A stretch of 64,000 nt of DNA from Heracleum sosnowskyi (GCA_030848705.1 CM061242.1:63437064-63501063); one strand, 5' to 3'; positions 21,768-34,742 are shown, counted from the stretch's first letter. A program made the numbers and translations. Notes: generated from the sequence alone by a model not told the origin.

Positions 21768-24700
21768 ATGGCTTCCAACAACAATATGTTGCAACCTCAA
21801 CTTCCTCGTTTGACGGGAAAGAATTAAAACCAATGGAGCATACAAATGAAGGTTTTATATGGCTCTCAAGATCTTTGGGAGATTGTGGAAAGTGGATATG
21901 AAGAACCGGCGAATCAAGCCAATCTCTCACCACAACAATTGAGTACTTTAAAGGAAAATCGAAAGAAGGCCAAGAAGGCTCTCTACTTTATTTATCAAGC
22001 GGTGGATGAAGTAATTTTTGAGAGAATTTCAACGGCATCAACATCAAAGGAGGCATGGGATATCCTCAACAAGGCCTACAAAGGAGAAGAAAGAGTAAAA
22101 ATGGTGAGACTTCAAGCTCTAAGAGGTGAATTTGATTCACTCAAGATGAAGGAAAGTGAAAGGGTGGAGGAATAGTATAATCGAACAATTTCGATTGTTA
22201 ATCAACTTCGTGTAAATGGTGAAGATATTACGAATAAAAGAGTCTTGGAAAAAATTCTTCGTAGCATGACTTGAAAATTTGAGCATGTTGTTGTCGCTAT
22301 TGAAGAATCAAAGGATTTAAATACTTTCTCTCTTGAAGAATTGTTGGGCTCACTCCAATCTCATGAACTTCGCATCAAACAATTTGATTCCTCTCCTTCC
22401 GAGCAAGCTTTTCAAGTTCAAGACACTAATCGTGGCGTTTTTAGAGGAAGAGGTAGAAGAGGATCATTTCGTGGTCGAGGACAAGGAAGAGGAAATGTGC
22501 CAAGTGAAAATTCAAGCTCATTCCAAAGAGGAAGAGGAAGATCTCGTGGAGGTTACAATGGAAGAGGGAGAGGTAATTCTTTTAATTTTCAATGCCATTA
22601 TTGTCATAAAATTGGGCATATGAAAAAGGATTGTTACAAAAGGATTAATGATGAAAAAGATGACTCAAATTTTCTACATGAGGACATTGAGGAGAAAGAT
22701 GAAAGTATGCTTCTTGTTAGTAACGTTCAAGAAGTTCAAGAAGAATCTATTGATGATGTTTGGTATATCGATAGTGGTTGTAGTAACCACATGACCGGAA
22801 AGAAAAATTGTTTTGTGAATTTTGACGAAAGTGTCCAACGAGAAGTCAAGACGGGTGACAACAAAAGGCTCATTGTCAAAGGTTGTGGTGATGTTCCAAT
22901 TCGAACAAAGCAAGGTACAAATTATATCTCTAATGTTTATTATGTTCCTGATCTTAAACATAATCTTTTAAGTGTTGGGCAACTTTTAAGAAAGGGGCAT
23001 CATGTGAATTTTAAAGATGATTTTTGTGAGATCAAAGATAAAAATGGGATTCTTGTTGCAAGAGTCAAGATGACATCAAAGTAAAGGTCATTTGGTAAGA
23101 GGCATTCCAAATATTCAAAAGCAAGATCAAGTATGTGAAGATTTAAGGATCACAGAGATCCATTTCCAAAAGAGAAGGCATGGAGAGCTAAAAAACCATT
23201 GGAGTTGATACATTTGGATTTATGTGGACCTATACGCACCAACTCTATTGGAGGTAGTCGTTATTTTCTCACTTTTATTGATGATTATAGTCGTAAAATG
23301 TGGATTTATTTTCTAAAAGAAAAATCTCAAGTATTTGAAACATTTAAAGATTTTAAAGCATATGTGGAGAAAGAAAGTGGTCGTTCTTTAAAGACACTAC
23401 GATCCGATCGTGGTGGTGAATATATGTCCGAAGAATTTGGAGGTTTTTAAAAAAAGCATGGAATTCGCCATCAACTAATGGTTCGTTCAACCCCTCAACA
23501 AAATGGGGTAGCCGAGAGGAAGAACCGAATAATCATGGAGCTTGTTCGAAGTATGTTGAAAACAAAAGGATTGCCTAAGATGTTTTGGGCCGAAGTGGTT
23601 TCTTGTGCATGTTATGTTCTCAATCGTGCACCTACTAAAAGTGTGGAAGGAAAGACTCCACAAGAAGCTTGGAGTCGCAAGAAGCCATGTGTCTCTCATT
23701 TTAGAATTTTTGGAAGTATTTGTTACTCTCATGTGCCCGATGAAAAGAGAGGTAAGCTTGATGATAAATCTGAAAAATGCATCTTTGTTGGCTATAGTGA
23801 AGCTTCTAAGGCATACAAATTGTACAATCCCATCACAAAGAAAGTCATAATTAGTCGTGATGTAATTTTCAACGAGGAGGCTTCATGGAAATAGAAGGAT
23901 GAGAAAGAAAGTTCAAGTACTTTTCTTGATGATGATGCATTTGATCCAATTGAAGAAGAAGGCCCCACTCCACCGACTCCACCATCTAATTCTCCACCAA
24001 GCTCATCATCATCATCTTCAAGTTCCGAGTCACCACCAAGAAAGACAAGATCAATGGCGGATCTTTATGGATCAACAAGAAGAATTTTGGAAGATGAATT
24101 TGTTGATTTTGCCTTATATGCAAATGCGGATCCGGTTGCTTTTGAAGATGCCGCTAAGGAAAATAAATGGAGACAAGCCATGGATCAAGAAATTGATGCA
24201 ATTGAAAGGAATGAAACTTGGGAGTTAGTTGAAGCTCCTAAAGGAAAGAAATCCATTGGAGTCAAGTGGGTTTACAAGACAAAGTTGAATGCACAAGGTG
24301 AAGTTGAAAAACATAAGGCACACTTGGTGGTAAAAGGTTACAAGCAAAAATATGGTGTTGATTACAAAGAAGTATTTGCTCCTGTGGCACGTCTTGAAAC
24401 AATTCGCTTGTTAATTTCTTTGGCCGCTCAAAACAAGTGGCAATTTCACCAAATGGATGTCAAATCCGCTTTTTTGAATGGAGTATTACAAGAAGAGGTG
24501 TATATTGATCAACAACCGGCCTATGTGAAAAAGAACGAAGAAAATAAAGTCTATCGTTTGAAGAAGGCTTTGTACGGTCTAAAGCAAGCCCCACGTGCAT
24601 GGTATAGCTGCATCAATGATTATTTTATGAAGATGGGATTCAAGAGGTGTCCATTTGAGCATACACTTTACATCAAGGAGAACAAAGGTAAAATTCTCAT

Positions 24701-25655
24701 CATTGGCTTATATGTGGATGATTTGATCTTTGCGGGAAATAATCATGATGACATTGAAGAATTTAAGAAAAATATGATACAAGAATTTGAGATGACCGAT
24801 TTGGGACTACTCCACTATTTTCTTGGTATTGAAGTAAAGCAAGATGAGAATGGAATTTTTATCTCTCAAGAAAAGTATGCAAAAGATTTGTTAAAGAAGT
24901 TTCGAATGGAAGATGCGAAACCAAGTAGCACTCCCGTTGAAGTTGGCTTGAAGTTAAGTAAGGATGATGATTCTAAGTTTGTTGATCCTACTTTATATAG
25001 AAGTCTTGTCGGAAGTTTGATGTACTTGACCGCCACTCGGCCGGATATTACTTATGGTGTAAGTTTGATTAGTAGGTTCATGGAACAACCAAAGAAGACA
25101 CATTGGGAGGCCGGAAAAAGAATTTTGAGGTATGTTCGTGGAACACTTGGAGATGGAATTTATCATCAAAAGACAAGTGGTACTAATGTGCTTGGATATT
25201 GTGATAGTGATTGGGCCGGAAATGTTGATGATAGTAAAAGTACTTCGGGAAATTATTTCTTCATTGGCTCTAGTGCAATCACATGGATGTCAAAGAAGCA
25301 ACAAGTTGTGGCTCTATCAACGGCGGAGGCGGAATATATTTCTTTATCATTAGCTAGTTGTCAAGCTTTGTGGATCACATGGGTGTTGAAGGACCTTAAG
25401 CATGATACGAAAGAAAGTCCAATTATATATTGTGATAGCAAGTCCGCTATAGCACTCACGAAAAATCCGGTGTTTCACGGGAATAGCAAGCATATACGAA
25501 TCAAATATCATTTTATCCGTGACTTGGTGATGAAAGGAGAAGTTGTGGTTAAACATTGTAAAACCCAAGACCAAATTGCTGATATCTTTACAAAACCTTT
25601 GAGGCCCGACATTTTCAAGGAGTTAAAGAAGAAGCTTGGCATGTGCAAAGTTTAG
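21768..25655 (+). pseudogene. Copia gag-pol polyprotein with at least six in-frame stops
   Basis: Starts ATG at 21768 and stays in one frame to the stop at 25653, about 1295 codons. Stops interrupt it at 21825 (TAA), 22173 (TAG), 22272 (TGA), 23082 (TAA), 23448 (TAA) and 23892 (TAG). Domains in order: gag helices (~21846-22330), an Arg/Gly-rich stretch and CCHC knuckle (CHYCHKIGHMKKDC), protease (WYIDSGCSNHMTG), integrase (IHLDLCGPI, RSDRGGEYM, NGVAERKNR), RT (YVDDLIFAG near 24712) and RNase H (CDSDWAGN, STAEAEYIS, CDSKSAIA). Around 23085-23150 most of the GAG-pre-integrase region is missing and the remnant VRGIPNIQ lies in another frame. The near-identical LTRs suggest that much of this damage predates insertion. 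Confidence 0.88.
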
Positions 25656-25667
25656 CTTAAGGGGGGC

Positions 25668-26024
25668 TGTTAAAATAATAATATAATCTAAACTTTGGAT
25701 TAGTATTTTTATTATCTAGAATGTTCTTGAAAGTATCTAGAATAGACTTTTGAAGTTCAAGACCTTTTGAATTTCAAGATGGTTCATTTACTTAGGGAGT
25801 TACATATTAAATAAAGTGCATGTACTAGAAGTGTTCTAGGAGGTTCCATCTAGTCCTATAAATAGGACAATCTTCCAAGCTTTGTATTCATCAAGAATTA
25901 TCAAAACCTTTTGAGTGAAATACATTTGTGAGTTTTATATTTTGTGTGAGTAAGTTGTGTGGATTATTGAGAAGAAGTTTCTTCTCTTTAATCTCCAACA
26001 CATTATACACTTAAAATTCCTACA
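25668..26024 (+). repeat. Copia 3' LTR
   Basis: TGTTAAAA...CCTACA, preceded by the PPT and followed by the CAAAA target duplication. Confidence 0.92.
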
Positions 26025-26192
26025 CAAAAAACCCAGTTTTCTTGTCTATTTAAATCGTAAGCCCAAAAATACGTGCATACATTGTTGTTCCTTCACAAAC
26101 CCACTGAGATCTAGTTATAAACCCAGATTCCTCACTCAATTTGCTTCAATTTGTTGTCATAAATACTATATACATCTGTTTGTATGTGAACC

Positions 26193-28027
26193 ATGGCTCG
26201 TGGAAGTAAGAGTACAAACAGACACACCCCAAGTAACCCAACCCTGGAACCCAATATCCCGAACCCAGGTCCGGCTGGTAACCAGGTACCACCAGTCCTG
26301 ACTCTGGCCTCACAGGTAATCCGGCCAGGAGATGCCCGGGTAAACATAGAGGTAAACAAGTACAAATATACTGACCTTGATCTTGAGCCCGGACAGATGG
26401 AGAACCTGACTGGCGAACAGGTTGCTGAAGCAATCCGGTTATACAACCAAACCCAGAACAAAGAGCAAGACCAGTGTGAGAACTCTCATCACCCTGAAGG
26501 ATCCCACCGCTCTATGTCTGTCTTTGACCGAATTGGGGATAAGCAGAGACCCAGAAAGGAGGGCTCACCGTACTCACAGCAGAAACCATGATGAGGAGGC
26601 TGAAAAGCTCAAAAGGTTGGCCGAGATGCGAGAAAAGATTCAGGCAGAAGAGAAGGCCATACTCGACCTAAGGGTCCAGAAAAGAATACAGTAGGAAGAA
26701 GCCCGGATTCTTGGCAAAACTTCTGATAGAAGAAGAACTCGGTCTCCTAGTCCTGAAGTAATCTCTGATGAGGATGAACCTAGGGAGGACCTCATGGGTA
26801 TGATCCATGAGTTGCAAAGAAAAGTCGGCCAAGATTCTGGGCTCGACATTGGCGACACCCTCACACCATACAGTTATTCCTTGGAGGCAACACCAAGGCA
26901 GAAAAACATCAAGCTTTACAACTTTGAATCCTTTAATGGTCTGGATGATCCAGAAGAGCATCTGAATTATTTCGAGCAAATTGCCATGATTTATTATTAC
27001 AATGATCTAACAAAGTGCAGGTTCTTTGCTTCAACCCTCAAATCCGGAGGCCAGAGGTGGTTCAGCCGGATTCCTTCTCGTAGCATCCACAGTTGGAAAC
27101 ATTTCCGCGATGCATTTCTCAAACGCTTCCGGGAAAACAAAACCCATGAAATGCATATGTGCCATTTGGAAACTATCAGGCAAACTCGGGGAGAAGCCCT
27201 ATCTACGTACATGAAAAAATTTCAAGAAGCTATCAATAACATAACCAACCTAGACGAGCGGGAAGCTCTAACCATTTTCCGAAGAAACTTGGATCCCGAT
27301 AACAATGAGAGGTATGTCCTGGACCTCATCCACAAAGAGCCTCAGAGCCTAGCGGCAGATTACGCCATGGCTGCCAGGTTCATCAAAGAAACACCGATGT
27401 CCTCCAAGCCATGAGGATGACCAGACAAGGGTTATCCCCAACCCGAATTCAAGATCCACCAAAAAACAACTATAACCATCAAGACAAGAAGTTGAAGCCC
27501 AACCGACAAAGTAACTACATTCAGAGCTCTCAACTTGCTTTGCCAGCCCCACCCCCGGACTTCAATCAAAGGAGGGAGCCCGGATAACCTAAACCAAAGC
27601 CCGAGCCCAGGCTTGAACCGAACTGGAATCCTCTCAACCGGGCTCGAGCTAATATTCTAAAAGAAGTAAGAGACAAGCCTTTCTACTACCCTCCCAAACC
27701 CATGGTTACCGGGCCAGAAAACCGATCCATCCACAAACATTGCAATTACCACGAGACCCATGTGCATACAACTGAAAATTGTCTATCTCTGAAATTTTTT
27801 GTGGAGGACCAAATCAAGAAAGGTAACATGGGGCAGTACATAGCTCGGAGAGTTACTGACCGATGAGAGGGGTCCGGGAAAGACAAGAATGTTGTGAATG
27901 TTGTTATGGAAGGATCCAATTCACCACCCAGGAGCCCGGGCTCTGGAGATGAAATAATGATGGTCCAAGCTTGTCCGGACCAGGTGATTAGCTTCAGCAA
28001 GGACGATTTTGAAGGTCTAAACCCAAA
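26193..28027 (+). pseudogene. gag: Tat gag, frameshifted
   Basis: ATG at 26193 with good context (AACCATGGC). The frame changes near 26570, meets a TAG at 26692, runs openly through the capsid-like core (26794-27411; YNFESFNGL-type LYNFESFNG, then RWFSRIPSRSIHSW and EALTIFRRNL), changes again near 27410 and continues to about 28027. The last part has the Tat-style Cys/His knuckle (CNYHETHVHTTENC, near 27741) and QIKKGNMGQYI. Ancestral gag would be roughly 600 residues. The charged N-terminal helix near 26590-26690 precedes the core. The lesions make it non-functional as it stands. Confidence 0.8.
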
Positions 28028-28032
28028 CCACA

Positions 28033-29001
28033 ATGAATCCCTGGTTGTTAGTCTTGATAGCTGATAATGAGGTCAGGAGAGTCCTGGTTGATATCGGCTC
28101 TTCTGTCAACATTTTGTTCAAACATACTATGGACCGGATGCAGCTAGGAAGCGTGAAGATGAATGATTGTAGGGAAGACCCTATGTATGGATTTGGGAAC
28201 AACTTGGTCCCAATCCAGGGAACCCTATACCTCCCAGTCCTATTTGGGACTTTCCCGAAGCAAGTCACCAACATGGTTAAGTTCTACATTATCAACACTC
28301 CCTCCTCCTACAATGTTATCCTAGGGAGGCCGACCTTAACCAAGCTCCAAGCCATAACCTCAACCCCACACCTCAAATTCAAGTTTCCCACTCCCTGTGG
28401 AATTGGCGAAGTCCTGGGAGACTATGAAATGGCTAGTCGATGCTATGGGCAGGCTTTAGTCATGGCTGAAATTGACCCCGAAAATAAAAGGAAGGCTAGT
28501 TCTTATCAGAAAAACATAAGCAGAAAGAAGCACATATACAACCAAAAGAAAGGACCCGGGAGACAGGAGCCCGGAAAGGAGGTACAAAACATTGAAAACC
28601 CACCAGCCCAGACCTACCTTGACCAGGCGGTACAAGCCTGGGTCCAACAGTATGTCTCTAAAGCAGAAATGGGAAAAGTAGAGGTTGTTGTTGAGCTCGA
28701 ATCTTTAGAGTTGGAAGAGGGAAATCCGGACAGAAAGGTCAAAATCGGGACTGGTTTGGACACAGTTTTCAAGAAAGAACTCACTGAGTTACTCCGGGAG
28801 TATGCTGATGTATTTGCATGGAGCCCGGATGACATGCCTGGGCTCCAGGAGTCTGTAGCCATGCATAACCTGGACGTCGACCCAAAAAAGAAACCAGTAA
28901 AGCAAAAAAAAGGAGCTTTGCCCCGGAAAGACAGAAAGCAATTGATGAAGAAGTTGAGAAACTACTCAAGGCTGACATTATCTGTGAAATCAAATACCCG
29001 G
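28033..29001 (+). pseudogene. Tat protease and pro-RT linker
   Basis: Retropepsin segment with VLVDIGSSVNILF (catalytic Asp present; DIGSS where DGGSS or DTGSS is usual) and the later VILGRPTL motif. Then a linker leads to EYADVFAWSPDDMPGL, the usual entry to Tat RT. The protease frame is offset from the end of gag by a frameshift near 28050. The RT frame is offset again at a run of eight A bases (28904-28911), after which the PEWLANVVLVKKPNGKW region is in another frame. Confidence 0.8.
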
Positions 29002-29006
29002 AATGG

Positions 29007-31926
29007 TTGGCAAATGTTGTTTTGGTCAAGAAACCCAACGGCAAGTGGCAGATGTGTGTTGATTACACCGACCTGAATGTTGCTTGCCCCAAAGACCCAT
29101 ATCCCCTACCCAGCATATATCGGCTAATTGTTGCAACAGTCGGGCACGTCATTCTTAGTTTCATGGGCGCCTTCTCCGGATACAACCAACTCAAGATGAA
29201 CCCAGCTGATATTGCCAAAACTGCCTTTATAACACACCGAGCTGTCTATGCGTACAAACTCATGCCCTTTGGATTGAGGAATGCTGGATCTACTTACCAA
29301 AGAGCAGTGGTTGAAATTTTCAAAAGCCAGTTGGGAAGAAACTTAGAGTCTTATGTTGATGATATGATAACCAAATCCACCACAGTACAAGACCACATTG
29401 CTGATTTGAAAGAATGTTTTGATAACATGAGAAAGCAGGAGATGAAGCTTAACCTGGAGAAGTGCACCTTTAGAGTGGGAGCTGGTAAATTCTTAGGCTT
29501 CATGATCAGCCAAAGGGGGATCGAAGCTAACCCGGAAAAAATCAAAGCTATAACGGAGATGAAAGCACCCCGGACTCAGAGAGATATACAGAAGCTTGCA
29601 GGATCCTTGGTCGCCCTAAGAAGGTTTATTCCTAAACTCGCTGAATGCTGTTTACCTTTCTTTAATCTACTTAAGGGTGCACAGAAAAAGAAAGATATTG
29701 TCTGGAGTCCGGATTGCCAAAGATCTTTCAACTCAATCAAGGAATACCTGGCAACACCACCAATCCTGACCAAGCCCGAACCCGGGGAACCCCTAAGTCT
29801 TTATCTGTCTGCAGGAACTCTGGCTGTTGGAGCAACCCTTATCCGGGATCATGAAGGCCAGCAAAAACCAGTTTATTATGTGAGCCAAGTGCTCAAAGAT
29901 GCTGAAACACGTTACCCGAACCTAGAAAAGTTTGCTTTTGCTCTTGTAACTGCTTCGCGAAAGCTGAGACATTATTTCCAAGGGAGGGAAATCAAAGTAA
30001 TCACCGACCAACCACTTCGGAAAATCATTCACAAACCGGATGTCTCGGGGAGATTAGTTAACTGGGCTGTTGAGCTAAGCCAATTCTCTCTCACTTTTGT
30101 TCCAAGAACTTCCATCAAGGCCCAGGCTCTAGCCGATTTCGTGGTAGAATGTTCCTTCCCAGAAACAACCCCTTCTATTATGCTTACTGAACCTGGAGAA
30201 GACAACAAGCCTGATCCAGAGGCTTGGATCCTAAGTGTTGATGGTTCTTCAACAAACGAGAGATCCGGGGCTGGTCTTATTTTGAAGAGCCCGGATGGAT
30301 TCCTGATCAAACAAGCCACTGCCTTTAATTTTTCAGCAACAAATAATCAAGCTGAGTACGAAGCCCTTTTAACAGGACTCCGCCTCGCCAGGACTCTCAG
30401 AATCAACAACCTCACTATTTTTAGTGACTCACAAATTGTGGTAAAGCAGACAAGTGGAGAATACATTGCCAAAGATCCAACCTTGGCCCGGTATCAAGCA
30501 CTAGTCCAGAGTCACCTGGCTCAGATTGCCAATGTCGATATAGTGCAAGTAAACAGAGAGGACAATACTCAGGCTGACATCCTTTCCAAATTGGTCAAGA
30601 ATTCGGCAGAGTTAGATAGCTCGGTTTATTTCGAAGAATTGAAGAAACCAACCGTGGAGCAAGAAGAAATCATGGAGATTGACGACCAACCAAATTGGAT
30701 GACTCCCATAGTCCTATATCTGGAAAAAGGGGAACTTCCCTCTGATAAAAGTCAAGCTCAAAGGTTGAAGGCTAAAGCTGCTAAGTTCTTTATAGAAGAA
30801 GGTTTACTTTATCGCCGGACTTACTCTTCCCCTATTCTAAAGTGCATCAGTCCAGTCGAGGCACAATACTGTTTGCAAGAGGTACATGAAGGGATTTGTG
30901 GAGATCATCTATCTTCAAAGGCCCTGGCTCACAAGATTATAAGGCAGGGTTACTACTGGCCTACAATTCATAATGATGCTGTTGAGTTTGTGAAAAAATG
31001 CAAGAATTGCCAACTTTTCTGCAATGTCCCAAAGGAGAGTCCAATCTTACCCTCCTCAGTCCTAACTCCTGTACCATTTGCTATTTGGGGTATTGATATA
31101 ATGGGTCCCTTTCCCAGGGCAAAAAGGAGACTTGAGGTACTTGCTAGTTGCAATTGATTATATGACAAAATGGGCGGAGGCTAAAGCAATGAGAACAATC
31201 AACCAGCAGGATTGCATCAGGTTCATGGACAACATTCTAATGCGGTTTGGACTACCAATGGTTCTGGTTTCTGACAACGGGCCACAATTCGTGGGGTCCG
31301 AGTTCGAGGGGTATCTGAAAGAAAGAGGAATCAAGAACAAAAAATCATTGGTTGCCTACCCTAGAGGAAATGGTCAAGTTGAGGTCACACACCGTATCCT
31401 GCTAAGGGGAATTGAAAAGCGGCTACAGGAAAGCAAGAATAAATGGCCCGAGGAGCTACATAATGTGTTATGGGCATACAGGACTAGTCCCCGGACTAGC
31501 ACTGGTGAAACCCCATTCAAGCTGGATTATGGTACTGAGGCCTTGTTACCCATTGAAGTTGGAAATCCTTCGCACAGGGCCATCAATTTTGAAGAGATTG
31601 CAAATGAAGAAGGGCTAAAAACTAATTTAGTCCTGATTGATGAAGTGAGGGACCAAGCTGTTGAGAGAATGGAAAAGTACAAAGAAAAAACTCGAGAGTA
31701 CTTCGGGAAAAAAGCCCGGGTCAAGAACTTTCAAGTTGGAGACCTGGTTCTTAGAGATACGGAGGCTTCAGACCCAACTAATACTGGCAAAATTATGCCA
31801 AAGTGGGAAGGGCCCTACAGAATAATCGAGGTACTCCGACCTGGAACGTATAAGCTTGCCCACATGGATGGTTCTGAAGTCCCCAACACTTGGCATGCAC
31901 TAAGACTCAGAAAGTTCTATCAGTAG
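29007..31926 (+). pseudogene. pol: Tat pol: RT, RNase H, second RNase H, integrase; one frameshift
   Basis: RT begins in the linker before 29007 and has FGLRNAGSTYQRA and YVDDMITKS (near 29353). The RT-linked RNase H follows (~29760-30100). The second RNase H (LSVDGSSTNERSGAG at 30232, NNQAEYEALL, FSDSQIVVKQ) is the Tat hallmark. Integrase has the HHCC domain (HEGICGDH...CKNCQLF) and the Asp-Asp-Glu core (GIDIMGPF, SDNGPQFVG, GNGQVEVTHR). A run of five A bases at 31121-31125 shifts the frame in the integrase core; the second part runs 31132-31926 and ends WHALRLRKFY, a normal Tat integrase end with no chromodomain. One extra A would explain the break. Confidence 0.87.
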
Positions 31927-32180
31927 GAGAACTCAGAGCCCGGACTAGAAGTAAGGGTCACTTTGTATTGAAAAATAGAAACTTTGTACCAAGGCTCCTG
32001 TTATGAATAAAATCCGGGCATGTTGTTATTTCCTATATAGTTGTATTTTACATTCTGTATTTTTCATTGTAACAATTTAGTCCAGACTCCAAGAGATATG
32101 CAACATCTCAACCCTGGCTCAGAGCTATAGGCATGTCATGAAGCCAGGGTCCCCAGCAATATGCAACCTAAAAAAATCAA
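31927..32180. other. Tat post-pol untranslated region
   Basis: No ORF. Contains a degraded relative of the following tandem unit (gcaatatgcaacctaaaaa near 32153-32174). Confidence 0.5.
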
Positions 32181-32770
32181 GAGTCCGGCCCAGAATCAAG
32201 CTATGAGACCGGACTCACGAGCAATATGCAACCTAAAAATCTTAGATGTTATTCTAAGTACAAAATCAAGAGTCCGGCCCAGAATCAATCTATGAGACCG
32301 AACTCACGAGCAATATGCAACCTAAAAATCTTAGATGTTATTCTAAGTACAAAATCAAGAGACCGGCCCAGAATCAAGCTATGAGACCGGACTCACGAGC
32401 AATATGCAACCTAAAAATCTTAGTTTTTATTCTAAGTACAAAATAAAGAGTCCGACCCAGAATCAAGCTATGAGACCGGACTCACGAGCAATATGCAACC
32501 TAAAAATCTTAGATATTATTCTAAGTACAAAATCAAGAGTCCGGCCCAGAATCAAGCTATGAGACTGGACTCATGAGCAATATGCAACCTAAAAATCTTA
32601 GTTTTTATTCTAAGTACAAAATAAAGAGTCCGGCCCAGAATCTATCCATGAGACCGGACTCACGAGCAATATGCAACAATATAATCTTAGATTTTATTCT
32701 AAGAACAAAATCTAGTGCCCGATCCAAAATCTATCCATGAGGCTGAACTCCTGTTACACACATTGCAAGG
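32181..32770 (+). repeat. 89-bp tandem array
   Basis: Units start at 32181, 32270, 32359, 32448, 32537, 32626 and 32715, a strict 89-bp period, about 6.5 copies. The unit contains GAGTCCGGCCCAGAATC, GAGACCGGACTCACGAGC and AATATGCAACCTAAAAATC. It lies between pol and the antisense ORF. Tat-group 3' regions are known sources of tandem and satellite repeats. Confidence 0.92.
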
Positions 32771-32939
32771 AATATCAGAAAAATGAAGAGGGTGCGAAAT
32801 AAAGACATTCATTCAAAATATAAACGAGTACAGGAGCCCGGATTGACCTTCAACCCGGAAACACTCCAGAATGTTAAAGACAAGTTTTCAGAAGCAGTTG
32901 CTGATTACATAAGAAATATAATTCTAGTGGTAAAAAATT

Positions 32940-34141
32940 AGAGGGTCTATCGAAGGGTGCGGGCTCGCCTTCTCCTCTTTCACTAGCTTGATTAGTAGTT
33001 ATGAAAGCATTTATAAAGGATTCCCAGTTGGCGTTAGAAGTGGTTTTGATGAGCTTCTCAACAACATTCCAAGCCCGGAGAATCTTAGGAGCACCGGCAT
33101 CCGCTATGGCTTGATTATATTTGCTCGGTTTTCTGGAATTCAGAAATAATCTCACTTTCAGGCTTGACAGTCTTAAGCTTTTTCTCGGCCTCGGGGAGTC
33201 TTTTTTCAAGACCAGTAACCCGGTCTTGTTCTGCGATTAGGTCACCTTTGAGTCCGGACAGCTCCTCCTAGTGAGTAACCTTCATCTCAGACAAGCTTTT
33301 GCCGAGCTCCAGGATTTGTTGATCCTTCATCTCTATGGATTTGTTGAGCTTGTCATCCCGGTTCTTCTTCAATGCTGAAGCCCTGGCAGCCTTCATTACA
33401 GCCTACAAGTGGTAAACACAAAGATAAGTCCAATAACTAGATAGAATTATATTTGAGAAAAAAAATTAATAAAGAAGACATACCTTCCCGAGATCCCCAA
33501 CCAGTCCTCTGAAAACCCCCCACATACCGGAATCCCCCATGGTCTTCCAATCTTCCTCCCGGGGGATTTCACCAACAATTTCAGCATACTCTTCCAAGGT
33601 ATACATGCCAACCCGGTCTTCCTCATCTTCAGGATCTTGGAACACATCATCAACTTCATCCACAGCATTGGCCCCAGAACCCGGAGTCGGTGTCACCGAT
33701 TTCCGTTTCTATTTCTTAGACTTCTTCACCGGGCTCACTGGAGCGTTAACCCCGGACTCAATAATCACGGGTTCTCGGGCAAAAAATTCTGCACCGTCTT
33801 CTTTGGGGCGGTTGGACTCGGACTCGTCACCAGTCTTCTGAGGTCGGGGAGTGTGAATCCCAGATAGCTGCCTCAGAGAAAGAGCAAAGTTGTTGGAAGC
33901 CATCACCTCGTCGAACTGGGGATTGTAAAAGGGTCGACCTGAAAAACCAAAAGAAACCAGGTTAGAGAAATATCAAAGGAATTCGGACTCAAGATTTATA
34001 ATAGTCACTTACATCCAACTTCAAATAATTTATGGTGATCCATGAAGGTGTCTTGAGTCAGTTGATGCCCAAGACACTCACAGAAAGCATGGATTTTAGC
34101 CTGGGCTTGTCCCTCAAGCTTATAATAGGGGAATGCTTTGG
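32940..34141 (-). pseudogene. Tat antisense ORF, 3' exons
   Basis: Continues the antisense gene that starts at 49815, after SIRE-B. Exon rest 34141-34013 (FPYYKLEGQAQAKIHAF), intron 34012-33939, exon 33938-33484 (YTLEEYAEIVGEIPREEDW), intron 33483-33403, exon 33402 to about 32945 (coiled-coil KSLSEMKVTH, EAEKKLK, then ANWESFINAF). All introns are GT-AG (gtaagt...tttttcag; ggtatgtc...cttgtag). TAG codons interrupt at 33709 and near 33267. The copy at 63218-63965 has the same last intron in the same place and is open at the 33267 site, so the exon structure is supported by comparison. Confidence 0.75.
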
Positions 34142-34742
34142 TGTTGCCCAGTAATAAACAATTGTAGAAGGGGGGTTGAATACAATTGTATAAGATTCTC
34201 GACTTATCAAAGTATATATCACAAATATGAAAGAATAATAATAGCTTTATTAAATCTGATATAAAACTGTTACAAAACTCTCTCAAGAAATTCTGATGTT
34301 CTTGAGAGCTGCTAGATTACAAAAACTCTCTCAAGAAACTCTGATGTTCTTGAGAGCTTCTAGATTACAAAAATACTCGAGTGTGTTATCGATTATGTTC
34401 GCCCTCTCTGTCTCACATAAATCGAAACCTAAAACTGTGTTTATATACTATGCAGCTTCTCTATCAATGATAAGTCCTAATCAATTACAAAGATGGAAAC
34501 CTATCCTTAATCGATAGCTACATTACTACAAACCAGGAACCGACAGAATAATCTTCCTTATTTAACTAGACTCCAAATATAACTCGAAGTAGGAATCCTG
34601 ATCAGCTTCCAGTCCTGATGATCAATCCTGATCCCAGTCCTGATATTCATTCTGATCCTGACGACCATGCAATCCTGATGATGTCAGCAATCCTGATCAG
34701 TTGAAGTCTAGATCCTGACGATCATTGAATCCTGATCTAACA
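34142..34742 (-). repeat. SIRE-B 3' LTR
   Basis: TGTTGCCCAG...GATCTAACA, 601 bp. Minus-strand TATA-like sequence (AGTATATAAACA) near 34437-34448. The start of the LTR is separated from the PPT (34743-34757) by no extra base. ATCCTGAT words repeat about ten times between 34595 and 34740. Confidence 0.92.

Larger units (their letters stand above)
21384..26024 (+). mobile_element. 4.6-kb Ty1/copia retrotransposon nested in Tat leader
   Basis: Two 357-bp LTRs (TGTTAAAA...CCTACA) that differ at about four positions, flanked by a perfect 5-bp target duplication CAAAA (21379-21383 and 26025-26029). Met-type PBS (TGGTATCAAGAGC, 21744), one polyprotein frame and a PPT (taaggggggc, ends 25667). The domain order is that of Ty1/copia; I do not assign the lineage (Ale, Tork and others remain possible). 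Confidence 0.93.

Noticed and set aside
26132..26461. Minus-strand ORFs opposite Tat gag
   Set aside because: Shadow of the gag reading frame; no signals of their own.
28904..28911. A8 run between protease and RT as programmed slippage
   Set aside because: Same element already has several random lesions; no pseudoknot or overlap design was apparent.
31121..31125. Frameshift at an A run in Tat integrase as a programmed frameshift site
   Set aside because: It lies inside the integrase core, not at a gag/pol boundary, and other random lesions exist nearby; a one-base insertion is simpler.
34296..34517. 73-codon ORF present in both SIRE-B LTRs (also 48454-48675)
   Set aside because: Antisense to the element within a repeated LTR; repetition is explained by LTR duplication.
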